A DNA stretch of 35,166 nucleotides, from assembly GCA_944385415.1 (NCBI GenBank), contig CALWXC010000022.1:1-35166 (forward strand). Direction: 5' to 3'. The position numbers and the translations under genes were made by a program. The DNA comes from an uncultured Oscillospiraceae bacterium. Its GTDB lineage: Bacteria; Bacillota; Clostridia; Oscillospirales; Oscillospiraceae. The notes beneath the pieces are model-generated. The model searched no databases, had not been told where the DNA came from, and was given only the letters and a program-made list of their open reading frames with translations. Shown here piece after piece: positions 1 through 6,693 of the stretch (position 1 is its first letter; each line of letters opens with the position of its first letter).

Positions 1-968
1 TCCGCGATGGCCGTGGCAGAGAACCCCATGTCGATCAGAAGTGAAACCGCGCTGTGACGAATATCGTGGATTCTGATGCGCGGTACTCCCGCTTCTTTGG
101 CTCCCCGGTCCATCTCCCGGTGGAGATAGCTCTTGGTGACGGTGAACATCCGGTCATCCGACCCGATCCCGTAGAGCATCTTGATGTAATCCTGGATTTC
201 CTCAGCCAGAAATTGCGGCATGGTGATGACTCGATTGCTCTTTTCCGTCTTAGGGGTGGTAATCAGATCCTCGCCGTTCAGACGCTGATAGGACTTGTTG
301 ATAGACACGGTGCGCTTCTCAAAGTCAAAGTCCGCCGGGGTCAGAGCCAGCAGCTCCCCCTCTCGGATACCGCACCAGTAAAGCATCTCAAAGGCGTAGA
401 AGGACAGTGGTTTATCCATCATCACCTCAGCAAATTTCAAATACTGCTCCTTGGTCCAGAACATCATCTCCCGGTTTTTCTTTTTGCCCATGCTGCCCGC
501 CTTCTTGCAGGGATTCTCCCGGAGGTTGTAGTAACGAACCGCGTGGTTGAAGATGGCACTGAGCTGATTGTGGACCGTTTTCAGATACACCGGCGAGTAG
601 GGCTTGCCGTTCTCGTCCTTATGGTTCAGCATCTCGTTCTGCCAGGTAATGATCTGCTGGGCGGTGATGTTACACATTTTCAGCCTGCCGAAGTAGGGCA
701 GCAGCTTAGTACGGATGATATGGTCCTTGGTAGCCCAGGTGTTCTCCTTGAGCCGGGTTTTCATATCCGCCGTGTAGAGGTCCACGAAACTCTTGAAGGT
801 CATGTCCAGATCAGCGCTGGTCTTGTTGAGCTGCTCGCGCTCCCAGGCCTGTGCCTCCCGTTTGGTCTTGAAGCCCCGCTTCTGGGTCTGCTTGCGCTCG
901 CCATTCCAGTCAGTATAACGGTAGACCGCCCGCCAGGTGTTGGTCTTTTCTTCCTTGTAGACTGCCAT
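1..968 (-). CDS. Tyrosine-type site-specific integrase, 3' end beyond the window
   Basis: This gene catalyses integration and excision of the mobile element whose end lies here. The protein starts MAVYKEEKTNTWRAVYRYTD, an N-terminal arm-binding domain of the AP2-like integrase type. A SAM-like core-binding domain follows (roughly residues 60-160, with KENTWATKDHIIRTKLLPYF). In the catalytic domain the first Arg is visible in WCGIREGELLAL and the HxxR box in IHDIRHSAVSLL. The catalytic Tyr would lie past position 1, so the gene is cut by the window edge, not necessarily broken. The ATG at 966-968 has an AAAGGAGG ribosome site. It begins 2 nt after the stop of the small HTH gene, so the two are probably co-translated from the promoter at 1331-1359. 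A long reading frame on the opposite strand here is only a shadow. Confidence 0.93.
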   Translation of the reverse strand, partial: MAVYKEEKTNTWRAVYRYTDWNGERKQTQKRGFKTKREAQAWEREQLNKTSADLDMTFKSFVDLYTADMKTRLKENTWATKDHIIRTKLLPYFGRLKMCNITAQQIITWQNEMLNHKDENGKPYSPVYLKTVHNQLSAIFNHAVRYYNLRENPCKKAGSMGKKKNREMMFWTKEQYLKFAEVMMDKPLSFYAFEMLYWCGIREGELLALTPADFDFEKRTVSINKSYQRLNGEDLITTPKTEKSNRVITMPQFLAEEIQDYIKMLYGIGSDDRMFTVTKSYLHREMDRGAKEAGVPRIRIHDIRHSAVSLLIDMGFSATAIA

Positions 969-970
969 GA

Positions 971-1165
971 TTAGCCCTCCTTTCCCGTCTTGCCATAGCA
1001 AAACTTCTCCATGAAAAAGTTCCGATTGACCCGCCCGGAGATGGTCAGATAGCCCTTCTCACGGAGTTCGGCGTTGAGCTTGTGGATCACCTTGTAGGCG
1101 TGGGACTTGGAGATGCCCAGCTCCTGGGCCACTTCCTCCACGCGCATAAAGTTTTGTGCCTGCAT
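971..1165 (-). CDS. Small HTH protein, probable excisionase/integration regulator
   Basis: This is a 64-residue protein with a helix-turn-helix pattern at about residues 8-32 (MRVEEVAQELGISKSHAYKV), followed by a basic, beta-rich end (KGYLTISGRVNRNFF). This is the look of the small winged-helix or AlpA/Xis-like proteins found directly upstream of integrases in clostridial integrative elements. By position it is likely the recombination directionality factor or a co-regulator of the integrase, but that role is inferred. The ATG at 1163-1165 follows a GGAAAGGAAGG stretch. The stop is 2 nt from the integrase start. A second in-frame ATG seven codons in is a possible alternative start. Confidence 0.75.
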   Translation of the reverse strand: MQAQNFMRVEEVAQELGISKSHAYKVIHKLNAELREKGYLTISGRVNRNFFMEKFCYGKTGKEG

Positions 1166-1303
1166 TGAAAATACCTTCCTTTCCTCATTGATGACTTCTG
1201 CGGCTGGATGTTGTGTTCCATAAATGCCTCCTCACTTTCGTCCGCCACTTTTTTCCCGGATGTATAACCAGGGATTGCGGTAGTTCTTTTTTATTTATTG
1301 ATT

Positions 1304-1430
1304 CTAAGCTATTATGCTTAGTCTATTGTCATTATACTAAGCAAAATAGCTTGTGTCAATCGGAGTACGCAAAATAAATTAAATAAAATTGTTTAGGATT
1401 CTCTTGACTTTACTAAGCATTTCTGCTACG
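1304..1430. promoter_or_regulatory. Three operator boxes CTAAGC-N6-GCTTAG between divergent genes
   Basis: Box 1 at 1304-1321 is a perfect CTAAGC-N6-GCTTAG palindrome. Box 2 at 1337-1354 has CTAAGC-N6-GCTTGT. Box 3 at 1413-1430 has CTAAGC-N6-GCTACG. Boxes 1 and 2 start 33 bp apart, about three helical turns. Box 2 fills the spacer of the leftward promoter and box 3 fills the spacer of the rightward promoter. The likely binder is the HTH repressor encoded at 1468-1956. The layout predicts repression of integrase and autoregulation. Confidence 0.75.
1331..1359 (-). promoter_or_regulatory. Consensus promoter for the excisionase-integrase operon
   Basis: Read on the minus strand, a perfect TTGACA (1354-1359) and a perfect TATAAT (1331-1336) are separated by 17 nt. 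This is the strongest-looking promoter in the window. Its spacer is occupied by the second CTAAGC box, and the predicted start point falls in or next to the first box. A promoter this good ahead of an integrase makes sense only if it is normally repressed. Confidence 0.85.
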
Positions 1431-1432
1431 CT
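1404..1432 (+). promoter_or_regulatory. Promoter of the repressor gene
   Basis: TTGACT at 1404-1409 and TACGCT at 1427-1432 are separated by 17 nt, about 35 bp before the repressor start. Operator box 3 overlaps the spacer and the -10, so the repressor probably limits its own synthesis. Confidence 0.7.
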
Positions 1433-1467
1433 TTTCCTAAAGACAACCAACGATTGGAGTGGATGAT

Positions 1468-1956
1468 ATGGCGATTGGCGAACGGATTCACTTTTTCCGT
1501 CTCCTGCGGGGGATGACACAGAAATATCTTGGTATGGCGCTGGGTTTCCCGGAGAAGTCTGCCGATGTGCGCCTTGCTCAATACGAAACAGGATCAAGAA
1601 CCCCTAAGGCGGACCTGACTGCTGCCTTAGCCCAGGTACTGGATGTCTCTCCCCATGCCCTCTCTGTCCCGGACATAGACTCCTATGTGGGGCTCATGCA
1701 CACCTTGTTTACTCTGGAGGACAACTACGGGCTCAAGATCAGCGAGGTGGATGGAGAAGTCTGCCTGAAGGTCGATGTGCGGAAGAGCAAGGACGCCGCC
1801 CGGCTGCATGAGATGCTCTGTTCTTGGCAACAGGCCGCAGCCATGCTGGAGGCGGGTGAGATCTCCAAAGAGGATTACGACAAGTGGCGCTACCATTACC
1901 CGAAATTTGACAAGTCCCAGAACTATGTGAAGGTGCCGCCCCAGGACCTCTTTTGA
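1468..1956 (+). CDS. XRE-family HTH repressor of the mobile element
   Basis: This is a 162-residue DNA-binding protein. The Cro/CI-type helix-turn-helix covers about residues 4-62 (RIHFFRLLRGMTQKYLGMAL, then LAQYETGSRTPK). The C-terminal part (residues 65-162) is acidic and helical (KDAARLHEMLCSWQQAAAML) and is likely the dimerisation part. No LexA-like protease dyad is evident, so induction would not be by RecA-driven self-cleavage. I chose the ATG at 1468 because GGAG ends 8 nt before it; a GTG at 1459 is in frame but lies inside that ribosome site. The gene diverges from the excisionase and integrase across the operator region, the classical arrangement of an immunity repressor or ICE regulator. 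Confidence 0.82.
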   Translation: MAIGERIHFFRLLRGMTQKYLGMALGFPEKSADVRLAQYETGSRTPKADLTAALAQVLDVSPHALSVPDIDSYVGLMHTLFTLEDNYGLKISEVDGEVCLKVDVRKSKDAARLHEMLCSWQQAAAMLEAGEISKEDYDKWRYHYPKFDKSQNYVKVPPQDLF

Positions 1957-2041
1957 TCCTCTCACTTGTAGGCCACGGGGGAGGCCGTTTGTTGCAAAGA
2001 TCAAGTGAAAATATAAATTTTTGTGTGCAGGAGGTGTCTAG

Positions 2042-2251
2042 ATGGCCACTTATAAAGAAATTCAAGGTTATGTCAAAGAGACTTACGGTTTTTTACCAAA
2101 AACCTGCTGGATTGCTCACATGAAAGAGCTTTACGGTATCCCTGTAAAAAACGCGCCCAACAGAATCTCTCCTTCCCATCGCGAAAAACCTTGTCCCCCT
2201 GAAAAAATGCCGTACATCAAAGAGGCGTTCCGACATTTCGGAATGATATAA
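2042..2251 (+). CDS. Small conserved-looking protein of the mobile element, function unknown
   Basis: This is a 69-residue protein starting MATYKEIQGYVKETYGF, with further segments KTCWIAHMKELYGIP and CPPEKMPYIKEAFRHFGMI. It is basic, has no membrane segment or signal peptide, and contains two cysteines far apart, so it is not an obvious zinc finger. A strong AGGAGG ribosome site precedes the ATG and a perfect terminator follows, so it looks like a real gene. It lies 85 bp after the repressor and may share its transcript. I have the impression of similar small proteins on clostridial mobile elements but cannot name a family, and I assign no function. It is the last gene before the element boundary at guaA. 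Confidence 0.65.
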   Translation: MATYKEIQGYVKETYGFLPKTCWIAHMKELYGIPVKNAPNRISPSHREKPCPPEKMPYIKEAFRHFGMI

Positions 2252-2253
2252 AG

Positions 2254-2299
2254 AAAAAGAGAGCTAACTGACTAATCAAAATCAGTTAGCTCTCTTTTT
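2254..2299 (+). terminator. Strong intrinsic terminator after the small element gene
   Basis: A perfect 18-bp stem (2254-2271 with 2282-2299) and a 10-nt loop begin with AAAAAG and end in CTTTTT. The A/T ends make it a bidirectional terminator. It closes the repressor/small-gene transcript and may also stop readthrough from guaA. Confidence 0.88.
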
Positions 2300-2316
2300 A
2301 TGAATAATGAAAAAGT

Positions 2317-2404
2317 GTTGCCAAATCGTTGCCACAAAGGGCCTTAACCCCTCAAAAAACCAGTTAAATCAGGCTTTTCCGGGTTTCTGAAATCATTCCC
2401 ACTC
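2317..2404. other. Candidate element end/att region next to the guaA 3' end
   Basis: Two direct GTTGCCA repeats start 11 bp apart (2317-2323 and 2328-2334), the form of paired integrase arm-binding sites. The guaA 3' end (TCATTCCCACTC at 2393-2404 on the plus strand) lies just beyond. The 3' end of guaA is a known insertion target for genomic islands in several bacteria. The matching direct repeat would lie left of the window, so this assignment is an inference. No clear guaA terminator is visible in this stretch. Confidence 0.45.
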
Positions 2405-3934
2405 AATCGTGGCCGGGGGCTTGCTGGTGATATCATAGCAAATTCGGTTGATATTGGGCACCTCGTTGACAATACGCACCGAGACACGGTCCAGTACATC
2501 ATAGGGAATCCGTGCCCAGTCGGCGGTCATAAAGTCGGAGGTGGTCACCGCGCGGAGAGCCAGCGTATAGTCATATGTCCGGCCGTCGCCCATAACACCC
2601 ACGCTGCGGGTATTGGTCAGCACCGCAAAATACTGGTTAATGCTCTTATCCAAACCTGCGTTGGCGATCTCCTCGCGGTAAATGGCGTCGGCATCCCGCA
2701 GAATATCGGCTTTCTCCTTGGTGATATCACCGATGATACGGATGGCCAGACCGGGACCCGGGAAAGGCTGCCGCATCACCAGATACTCCGGCAGGCCCAG
2801 CTCACGGCCCAGCTGCCGGACTTCGTCCTTGAACAGCATCCGCAGAGGCTCAATGATCTCCTTGAAGTCCACATAATCCGGCAGACCGCCCACATTATGG
2901 TGGCTCTTGATGACGGCGGCATCACCGGCGCCGGATTCGATGACGTCGGGATAGATGGTACCCTGCACCAGGAAGTCCACGCGGCCGATCTTCTTGGCCT
3001 CTTCCTCAAAGACGCGGATAAATTCCTCGCCGATGATTTTACGCTTGCTCTCCGGCTCTACCACACCAGCCAGCTTCTCCAGGAAGCGGGCCTCGGCGTC
3101 CACACGGACGAAATTCAAGTCCCACTTGGAGAACGCAGCCTCCACCTCGTCGCCCTCATTCTTCCGCATGAGGCCGTGGTCCACAAAGACACAGGTCAGC
3201 TGGCTGCCCACAGCCTCGGCCAGCAGGGCCGCAGCCACGGAGGAATCGACGCCGCCGGAGAGGGCCAGCAGTACCTTACCGCTGCCCACCTTCTCCCGAA
3301 TCTGAGCAATGGCCGTCTTGCAGTAGTCACCCATGGTCCACTCGCCCTTGGCGCCGCAGACCTCATAGAGGAAGTTCCGGATCATATCGGTACCGTGCTC
3401 CGTATGGTTGACCTCCGGGTGGAACTGTACGCCGTAGAAGCCACGCTTCTCGTCGCAGATGGCCACATTGGGGCAGGCATCGGAATGGGCCACCAGGTCA
3501 AAGCCCTCGGGCACCTTTTCCATATAGTCGCCATGGCTCATCCAGGACACGCCCTGCTTGGGCAATCCCTTGAACAGGCGGCAATCGGTATTATAATAGG
3601 TCTCCGTCTTGCCGTACTCTCTGGCGGAGTCGTCTGTAGCAGCGGTGACGCAGCCGCCCAGATTATGGGCGATCAGCTGGCAGCCGTAGCAGATACCCAG
3701 GACCGGTACGCCCAGTTCAAAAATAGCCGGGTCCACCTGGGGGGATTTTTCGTCATAGACGCTGTTGGGGCCGCCGGTAAAGATGATGCCCATGGGGTCA
3801 AAGGCCTTGATATCCTCCAGAGACATGGTATACGGCTTGACCTCACAATACACATTGCATTCACGGACACGGCGGGCAATCAGCTGATTGTACTGGCCGC
3901 CGAAGTCCAGCACCAGAATCGATTGTTTCGACAA
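2393..3934 (-). CDS. guaA: GMP synthase (glutamine-hydrolysing)
   Basis: GuaA makes GMP from XMP, ATP and glutamine, the last step of guanine nucleotide synthesis, in the cytoplasm. The 513-residue protein is full length. The class I glutamine amidotransferase domain covers about residues 1-195, with nucleophile Cys82 in LGICYGCQ and the His172/Glu174 pair in FHPEV. The ATP-pyrophosphatase P-loop SGGVDSS is at 226-232. The C-terminal dimerisation domain ends in the typical [11 protein letters not shown]. The start is a TTG at 3932-3934 with GGAGAG 8 nt before it; no nearby ATG is in frame. It lies 24 nt downstream of a lipoprotein gene and next in line after xpt, so the three may form a purine operon. 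The 3' end appears to be the insertion point of the mobile element but is intact. Confidence 0.97.
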   Translation of the reverse strand: MSKQSILVLDFGGQYNQLIARRVRECNVYCEVKPYTMSLEDIKAFDPMGIIFTGGPNSVYDEKSPQVDPAIFELGVPVLGICYGCQLIAHNLGGCVTAATDDSAREYGKTETYYNTDCRLFKGLPKQGVSWMSHGDYMEKVPEGFDLVAHSDACPNVAICDEKRGFYGVQFHPEVNHTEHGTDMIRNFLYEVCGAKGEWTMGDYCKTAIAQIREKVGSGKVLLALSGGVDSSVAAALLAEAVGSQLTCVFVDHGLMRKNEGDEVEAAFSKWDLNFVRVDAEARFLEKLAGVVEPESKRKIIGEEFIRVFEEEAKKIGRVDFLVQGTIYPDVIESGAGDAAVIKSHHNVGGLPDYVDFKEIIEPLRMLFKDEVRQLGRELGLPEYLVMRQPFPGPGLAIRIIGDITKEKADILRDADAIYREEIANAGLDKSINQYFAVLTNTRSVGVMGDGRTYDYTLALRAVTTSDFMTADWARIPYDVLDRVSVRIVNEVPNINRICYDITSKPPATIEWE

Positions 3935-3958
3935 ACTATATTCTCTCCTTTTGTCAGA

Positions 3959-4591
3959 CTAGGGGACTTTACAGCCTCCCCACTCCACAACTGTAAATCC
4001 TTCTCTTTGGAACGGTTCCAACGTTTGCGACGGCAGTTCCACCGGGTCCTCCACCGGTTTCCAGGCCAGAAAGACCCGCAGAAGGCTATCTGGCTCTGGT
4101 GTAATGGTCAGACGGGCATGATCCGTGTAAGCTTCCGTCTGGAATGCCATCAAATTATAGGCGTTGCCTTCCATCTGCGGCAGCCAATAAATCAGGAACT
4201 CATTGGCCTCCCGTTCCGTCAGGCCCAGTTCCGCCAGAGCTTGCTCCAAAAAGGCCGCCGTTTCGCTGCCCGCCACGCAGAAGCCCTCGGAAAAATCATA
4301 TTCCGTTTCCGTCAGACCTTCCCAGAACAGGCAGTAATACGTTCTGCCTGTGGCCGGGTCCGTCAGAGTGCCGTCCGGTGCTGCCAGGACGCTCCATCCA
4401 TCCTCATAGGCCGGATAGGTGGCGGTCAACGGTCCGTCGTGGTCCAGTTCCACCGTTACCTCAGTTTCCTGTTCCGGGTACAGGTAGATGACTGGCTTGG
4501 CATCGGCCGTCTCCTCCTCCTGCTCCTGCGGTGTGCAGGCTGTGAACGTCAGCACCACCAACAGTGCCAATAGATAGCTTTTCCATTTCAT
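3959..4591 (-). CDS. Putative lipoprotein with KPVIYLYP motif
   Basis: This is a 210-residue secreted lipoprotein. The signal peptide MKWKSYLLALLVVLTF is followed by a lipobox ending at Cys19 (FTAC). The mature part begins with an acidic linker, then KPVIYLYPEQETEVTVELD, a phrase I recognise from uncharacterised Firmicutes surface proteins, followed by a beta-rich domain (TYPAYEDGW, GRTYYCLFWEG, FLIYWLPQMEGNAYN). The function is unknown. The ATG has a strong AGGAGGT 8 nt upstream. It sits 80 bp after xpt and 24 nt before guaA on the same strand, so it is probably transcribed with these purine genes. Nothing in the protein suggests a purine role. Confidence 0.8.
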   Translation of the reverse strand: MKWKSYLLALLVVLTFTACTPQEQEEETADAKPVIYLYPEQETEVTVELDHDGPLTATYPAYEDGWSVLAAPDGTLTDPATGRTYYCLFWEGLTETEYDFSEGFCVAGSETAAFLEQALAELGLTEREANEFLIYWLPQMEGNAYNLMAFQTEAYTDHARLTITPEPDSLLRVFLAWKPVEDPVELPSQTLEPFQREGFTVVEWGGCKVP

Positions 4592-4671
4592 CGTAGAATA
4601 CCTCCTTTTTTTGGGGTTCTACCAATCAAAACGGAAAATGCGGCGGGCAGGTTGCAAATTATGGGATATTT

Positions 4672-5247
4672 TTACTCCTCGCGGAAAATAATGCCGCTTT
4701 CGTCGGCCCGCTCGATGATGGCCAGAGACTTCAGGTTGATACCGGCGGCACGGAGCCGGTCGCCGCCGCCCTGGAAGCCCTTTTCCACGGCGCAGCCAAC
4801 ACCCACCAGCGTGGCGCCGGCATTCTTGACGATATCGCACAGGCCGCGGACGGCTTCGCCGTTGGCCATAAAGTCGTCGATGATCAGAACATGGTCCGAG
4901 GGCTTGATCCACTCATTGCTGACCAGCAGCGTCACTTTCTTCTTATATGTATAGGAGAAGATATCACTCTGATACAGACCGCCCTCGATGTTGTCGCTCT
5001 TGGCCTTCTTGGCGAACACCATGGGCAAACCCCAGCGATGGGCGCAGATGGTGGCCAATGCGATGCCGCTGGCTTCCGCCGTCAGAATCAGCGACACCTG
5101 GCGCAGATCAAAATGATGGGCAAATTCGTCGGCGATGTCCTGCATCAGCTTTGTGTCGATGCGATGATTCAAAAATCCGTCTACCTTGATGATGTTGCCG
5201 GGCAGAACCTTGCCCTCTTTGAGAATGCGCTCCTTGAGTTGCCGCAT
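4672..5247 (-). CDS. xpt: Xanthine phosphoribosyltransferase
   Basis: Xpt salvages xanthine by joining it to PRPP to give XMP, the substrate of GuaA two genes downstream. The protein has 191 residues, the normal size. It starts MRQLKERILKEGKVLPGN, carries the family-typical KVDGFLNHRID, and has the PRPP-binding loop VLIIDDFMANGEA at 120-132. I took the ATG at 5245-5247 because it matches the usual N-terminus and has GAAAGGGG upstream; a 19-residue upstream extension is open but unlikely. Many xpt genes carry a purine riboswitch. I looked for its conserved elements in the 5' region and did not find them, so regulation here must differ. A weak promoter candidate lies at 5317-5344. Confidence 0.95.
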   Translation of the reverse strand: MRQLKERILKEGKVLPGNIIKVDGFLNHRIDTKLMQDIADEFAHHFDLRQVSLILTAEASGIALATICAHRWGLPMVFAKKAKSDNIEGGLYQSDIFSYTYKKKVTLLVSNEWIKPSDHVLIIDDFMANGEAVRGLCDIVKNAGATLVGVGCAVEKGFQGGGDRLRAAGINLKSLAIIERADESGIIFREE

Positions 5248-5316
5248 AGTGTGATATGCCCCTTTCCTGTTTTTCAAAACATAAATGGTCCTGGATACCG
5301 CCATTTTATACTATCC

Positions 5317-5344
5317 ATTATTCCTGATTTTACGATTTTTTCAA
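5317..5344 (-). promoter_or_regulatory. Candidate promoter of the xpt-lipoprotein-guaA unit
   Basis: On the minus strand, TTGAAA (5339-5344) and AATAAT (5317-5322) are 16 nt apart. This is the best sigma-A-like match between the thioredoxin terminator and xpt. The spacing is slightly short, so it is tentative. Confidence 0.4.
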
Positions 5345-5441
5345 CTGTAAAGGATGATGAACTTTCCATGTAAAATTTGTCGATATTCGTGGGTTCTACC
5401 CACAGGGCGGAAAAATCTCCCGAATTCTGCCCAAAGGAATG

Positions 5442-5475
5442 AAAAAAGGGGATGCCGCCAGGCGCAGCTCCCCTC
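5442..5475 (-). terminator. Intrinsic terminator after thioredoxin
   Basis: On the minus strand AGGGGA pairs with TCCCCT around a GC-rich centre and is followed by a run of six T. It lies just beyond the trxA stop and separates the thioredoxin operon from xpt. Confidence 0.75.
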
Positions 5476-5481
5476 TGTATG

Positions 5482-5802
5482 TTATTCCTCCAGCGCCGCG
5501 TTCAGCAGACCGGCATAGACAGACTCCGGCTGTGCGCCCACGGTCTGATCCAGAATGCGGCCATCGCGGAACACCATCACCGTGGGAATGCTCATGATGT
5601 TGAACCGCTGGGCCAAATCCGGGTTTTCATCAATATCCACCTTGGCAATCTTGGCCTTGCCGTCGTACTTCCCGGCCAGACCCTCCAACACCGGCGCCAC
5701 CATTTTGCAGGGGCCGCACCAGGTTGCCCAAAAATCCACCAGCGTCACGCCATGGTCTATGGTGTGGTCAAAATTCTGTTGGTTCAGATGCGAAATTGCC
5801 AT
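5482..5802 (-). CDS. trxA: Thioredoxin
   Basis: This is a 106-residue thiol-disulfide reductant of the cytoplasm with the classical active site WATWCGPCK (Cys29 and Cys32). It also has the conserved DIDENPDLAQRF and the cis-Pro loop SIPTVMVFRDG. I took the ATG at 5800-5802, which has a GGAAGGAG site, over an upstream in-frame extension. Its start is 2 nt after the stop of the thioredoxin-reductase-like gene, so the pair is translationally coupled and probably functions together. A terminator follows directly. Confidence 0.96.
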   Translation of the reverse strand: MAISHLNQQNFDHTIDHGVTLVDFWATWCGPCKMVAPVLEGLAGKYDGKAKIAKVDIDENPDLAQRFNIMSIPTVMVFRDGRILDQTVGAQPESVYAGLLNAALEE

Positions 5803-5804
5803 GC

Positions 5805-6671
5805 TCACTGTGCTCCTTCCGTCGAGGCCGTCAGCCAACGGTCAGCCGACAGCGCCGCAATATTGCCCTCACCGGCGGCCTTTGCCACCTGATACGGTTT
5901 GCCGACACAGTCTCCGGCGGCAAAGACACCGGGCACCGACGTGGCCATGGCGGCATCGACGCCGATGTGGCCGTCCTGCATCTCCAATCCCGGCAGCAGG
6001 CTGTCGGCCACCACACTGTCCCGCAGGAGGAACACGCCCTCCACCGCGTAGAGAGAACCGTCCGCTTCCAGTCCGGTGACCCGGCTGCCGTCGCCCTGAA
6101 TGGCATAACGGGCTGCCTGATGGTATTCCAGCGCGTCGTCCCACCGTTCCGGCTTGGGTCCCCGTCCGAAGTACAGGACCTTGCAGCCAATGCCGGACAG
6201 GAACGCGGCCTCCTCCGGCGCTTCCGCACCGAAACCCAGAACCGCCACGGTCTTTTGCCGGTACAGCATACCGTCACAGGTGGCGCAATAGCTGAGACCC
6301 CGGCCCAGGTACGTCTGCTCACCAGGTAAGCCCCGCTGGGACACATGGCCCATGGCCAGAATCAGCGCCTTGCCCTCGTAAACCTCGGACCCGGCGGCAC
6401 AGAGAAACCGGTCCCCCAGGGCCATAATCTGGACCACCTTACTCTCCACCCGTTCAATCCCGGCCACATCCAGTTGGGCTGTCATGACTTCCAGCATGGT
6501 CTGGCCCGTCACATCGGGCATACCGGGGTAATTGCTGACCCGTTCGGCCCGTGCCAGGGGGTTGCTCTCGATGGGGTTGCTGAGGACCAGGGGGGTCCTG
6601 CCGCGGCTGTGGGCCGTCAGCGCCGCAGAGACGCCGGCGGGACCGCCGCCAATAATCAGAATATCGTACAT
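5805..6671 (-). CDS. Thioredoxin-reductase-like FAD flavoprotein
   Basis: This is a 288-residue member of the pyridine nucleotide-disulfide oxidoreductase family, expected to pass electrons to the adjacent thioredoxin. The FAD-binding GGGPAG is at 8-13. The redox disulfide is YCATCDG (Cys129/Cys132), as in TrxB. The C-terminal FAD motif VPGVFAAGDCVG is present. The second nucleotide-binding motif is degenerate: AVLGFGAEAPEE replaces the usual GGGNSA form. The HRRxxxR element that selects NADPH is absent, its place being taken by FGRGPKPER. The protein is also shorter than typical TrxB (about 305-320). It may use another donor, as in the ferredoxin-dependent reductases described in clostridia, but that is inference. 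GGAGG lies 4 nt before the ATG, and 22 nt separate it from the DUF368 gene. Confidence 0.88.
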   Translation of the reverse strand: MYDILIIGGGPAGVSAALTAHSRGRTPLVLSNPIESNPLARAERVSNYPGMPDVTGQTMLEVMTAQLDVAGIERVESKVVQIMALGDRFLCAAGSEVYEGKALILAMGHVSQRGLPGEQTYLGRGLSYCATCDGMLYRQKTVAVLGFGAEAPEEAAFLSGIGCKVLYFGRGPKPERWDDALEYHQAARYAIQGDGSRVTGLEADGSLYAVEGVFLLRDSVVADSLLPGLEMQDGHIGVDAAMATSVPGVFAAGDCVGKPYQVAKAAGEGNIAALSADRWLTASTEGAQ

Positions 6672-6693
6672 AAAGCCTCCAATTCCTGATGGG

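Noticed and set aside
54..974. 306-codon plus-strand frame at the left edge
   Set aside because: It is antisense to the integrase, whose catalytic boxes are clear.
1166..1303. tRNA gene as integration target near the integrase
   Set aside because: No cloverleaf or T-loop sequence is visible. The guaA end is the better target.
2897..4573. 558-codon plus-strand frame
   Set aside because: It runs antisense through guaA and the lipoprotein gene, both well supported, and has no recognisable domain.
5248..5441. Purine riboswitch upstream of xpt
   Set aside because: I looked for the conserved three-way-junction elements of the guanine riboswitch on the minus strand and did not find them. Only a small GTGGG/CCCAC hairpin is present.
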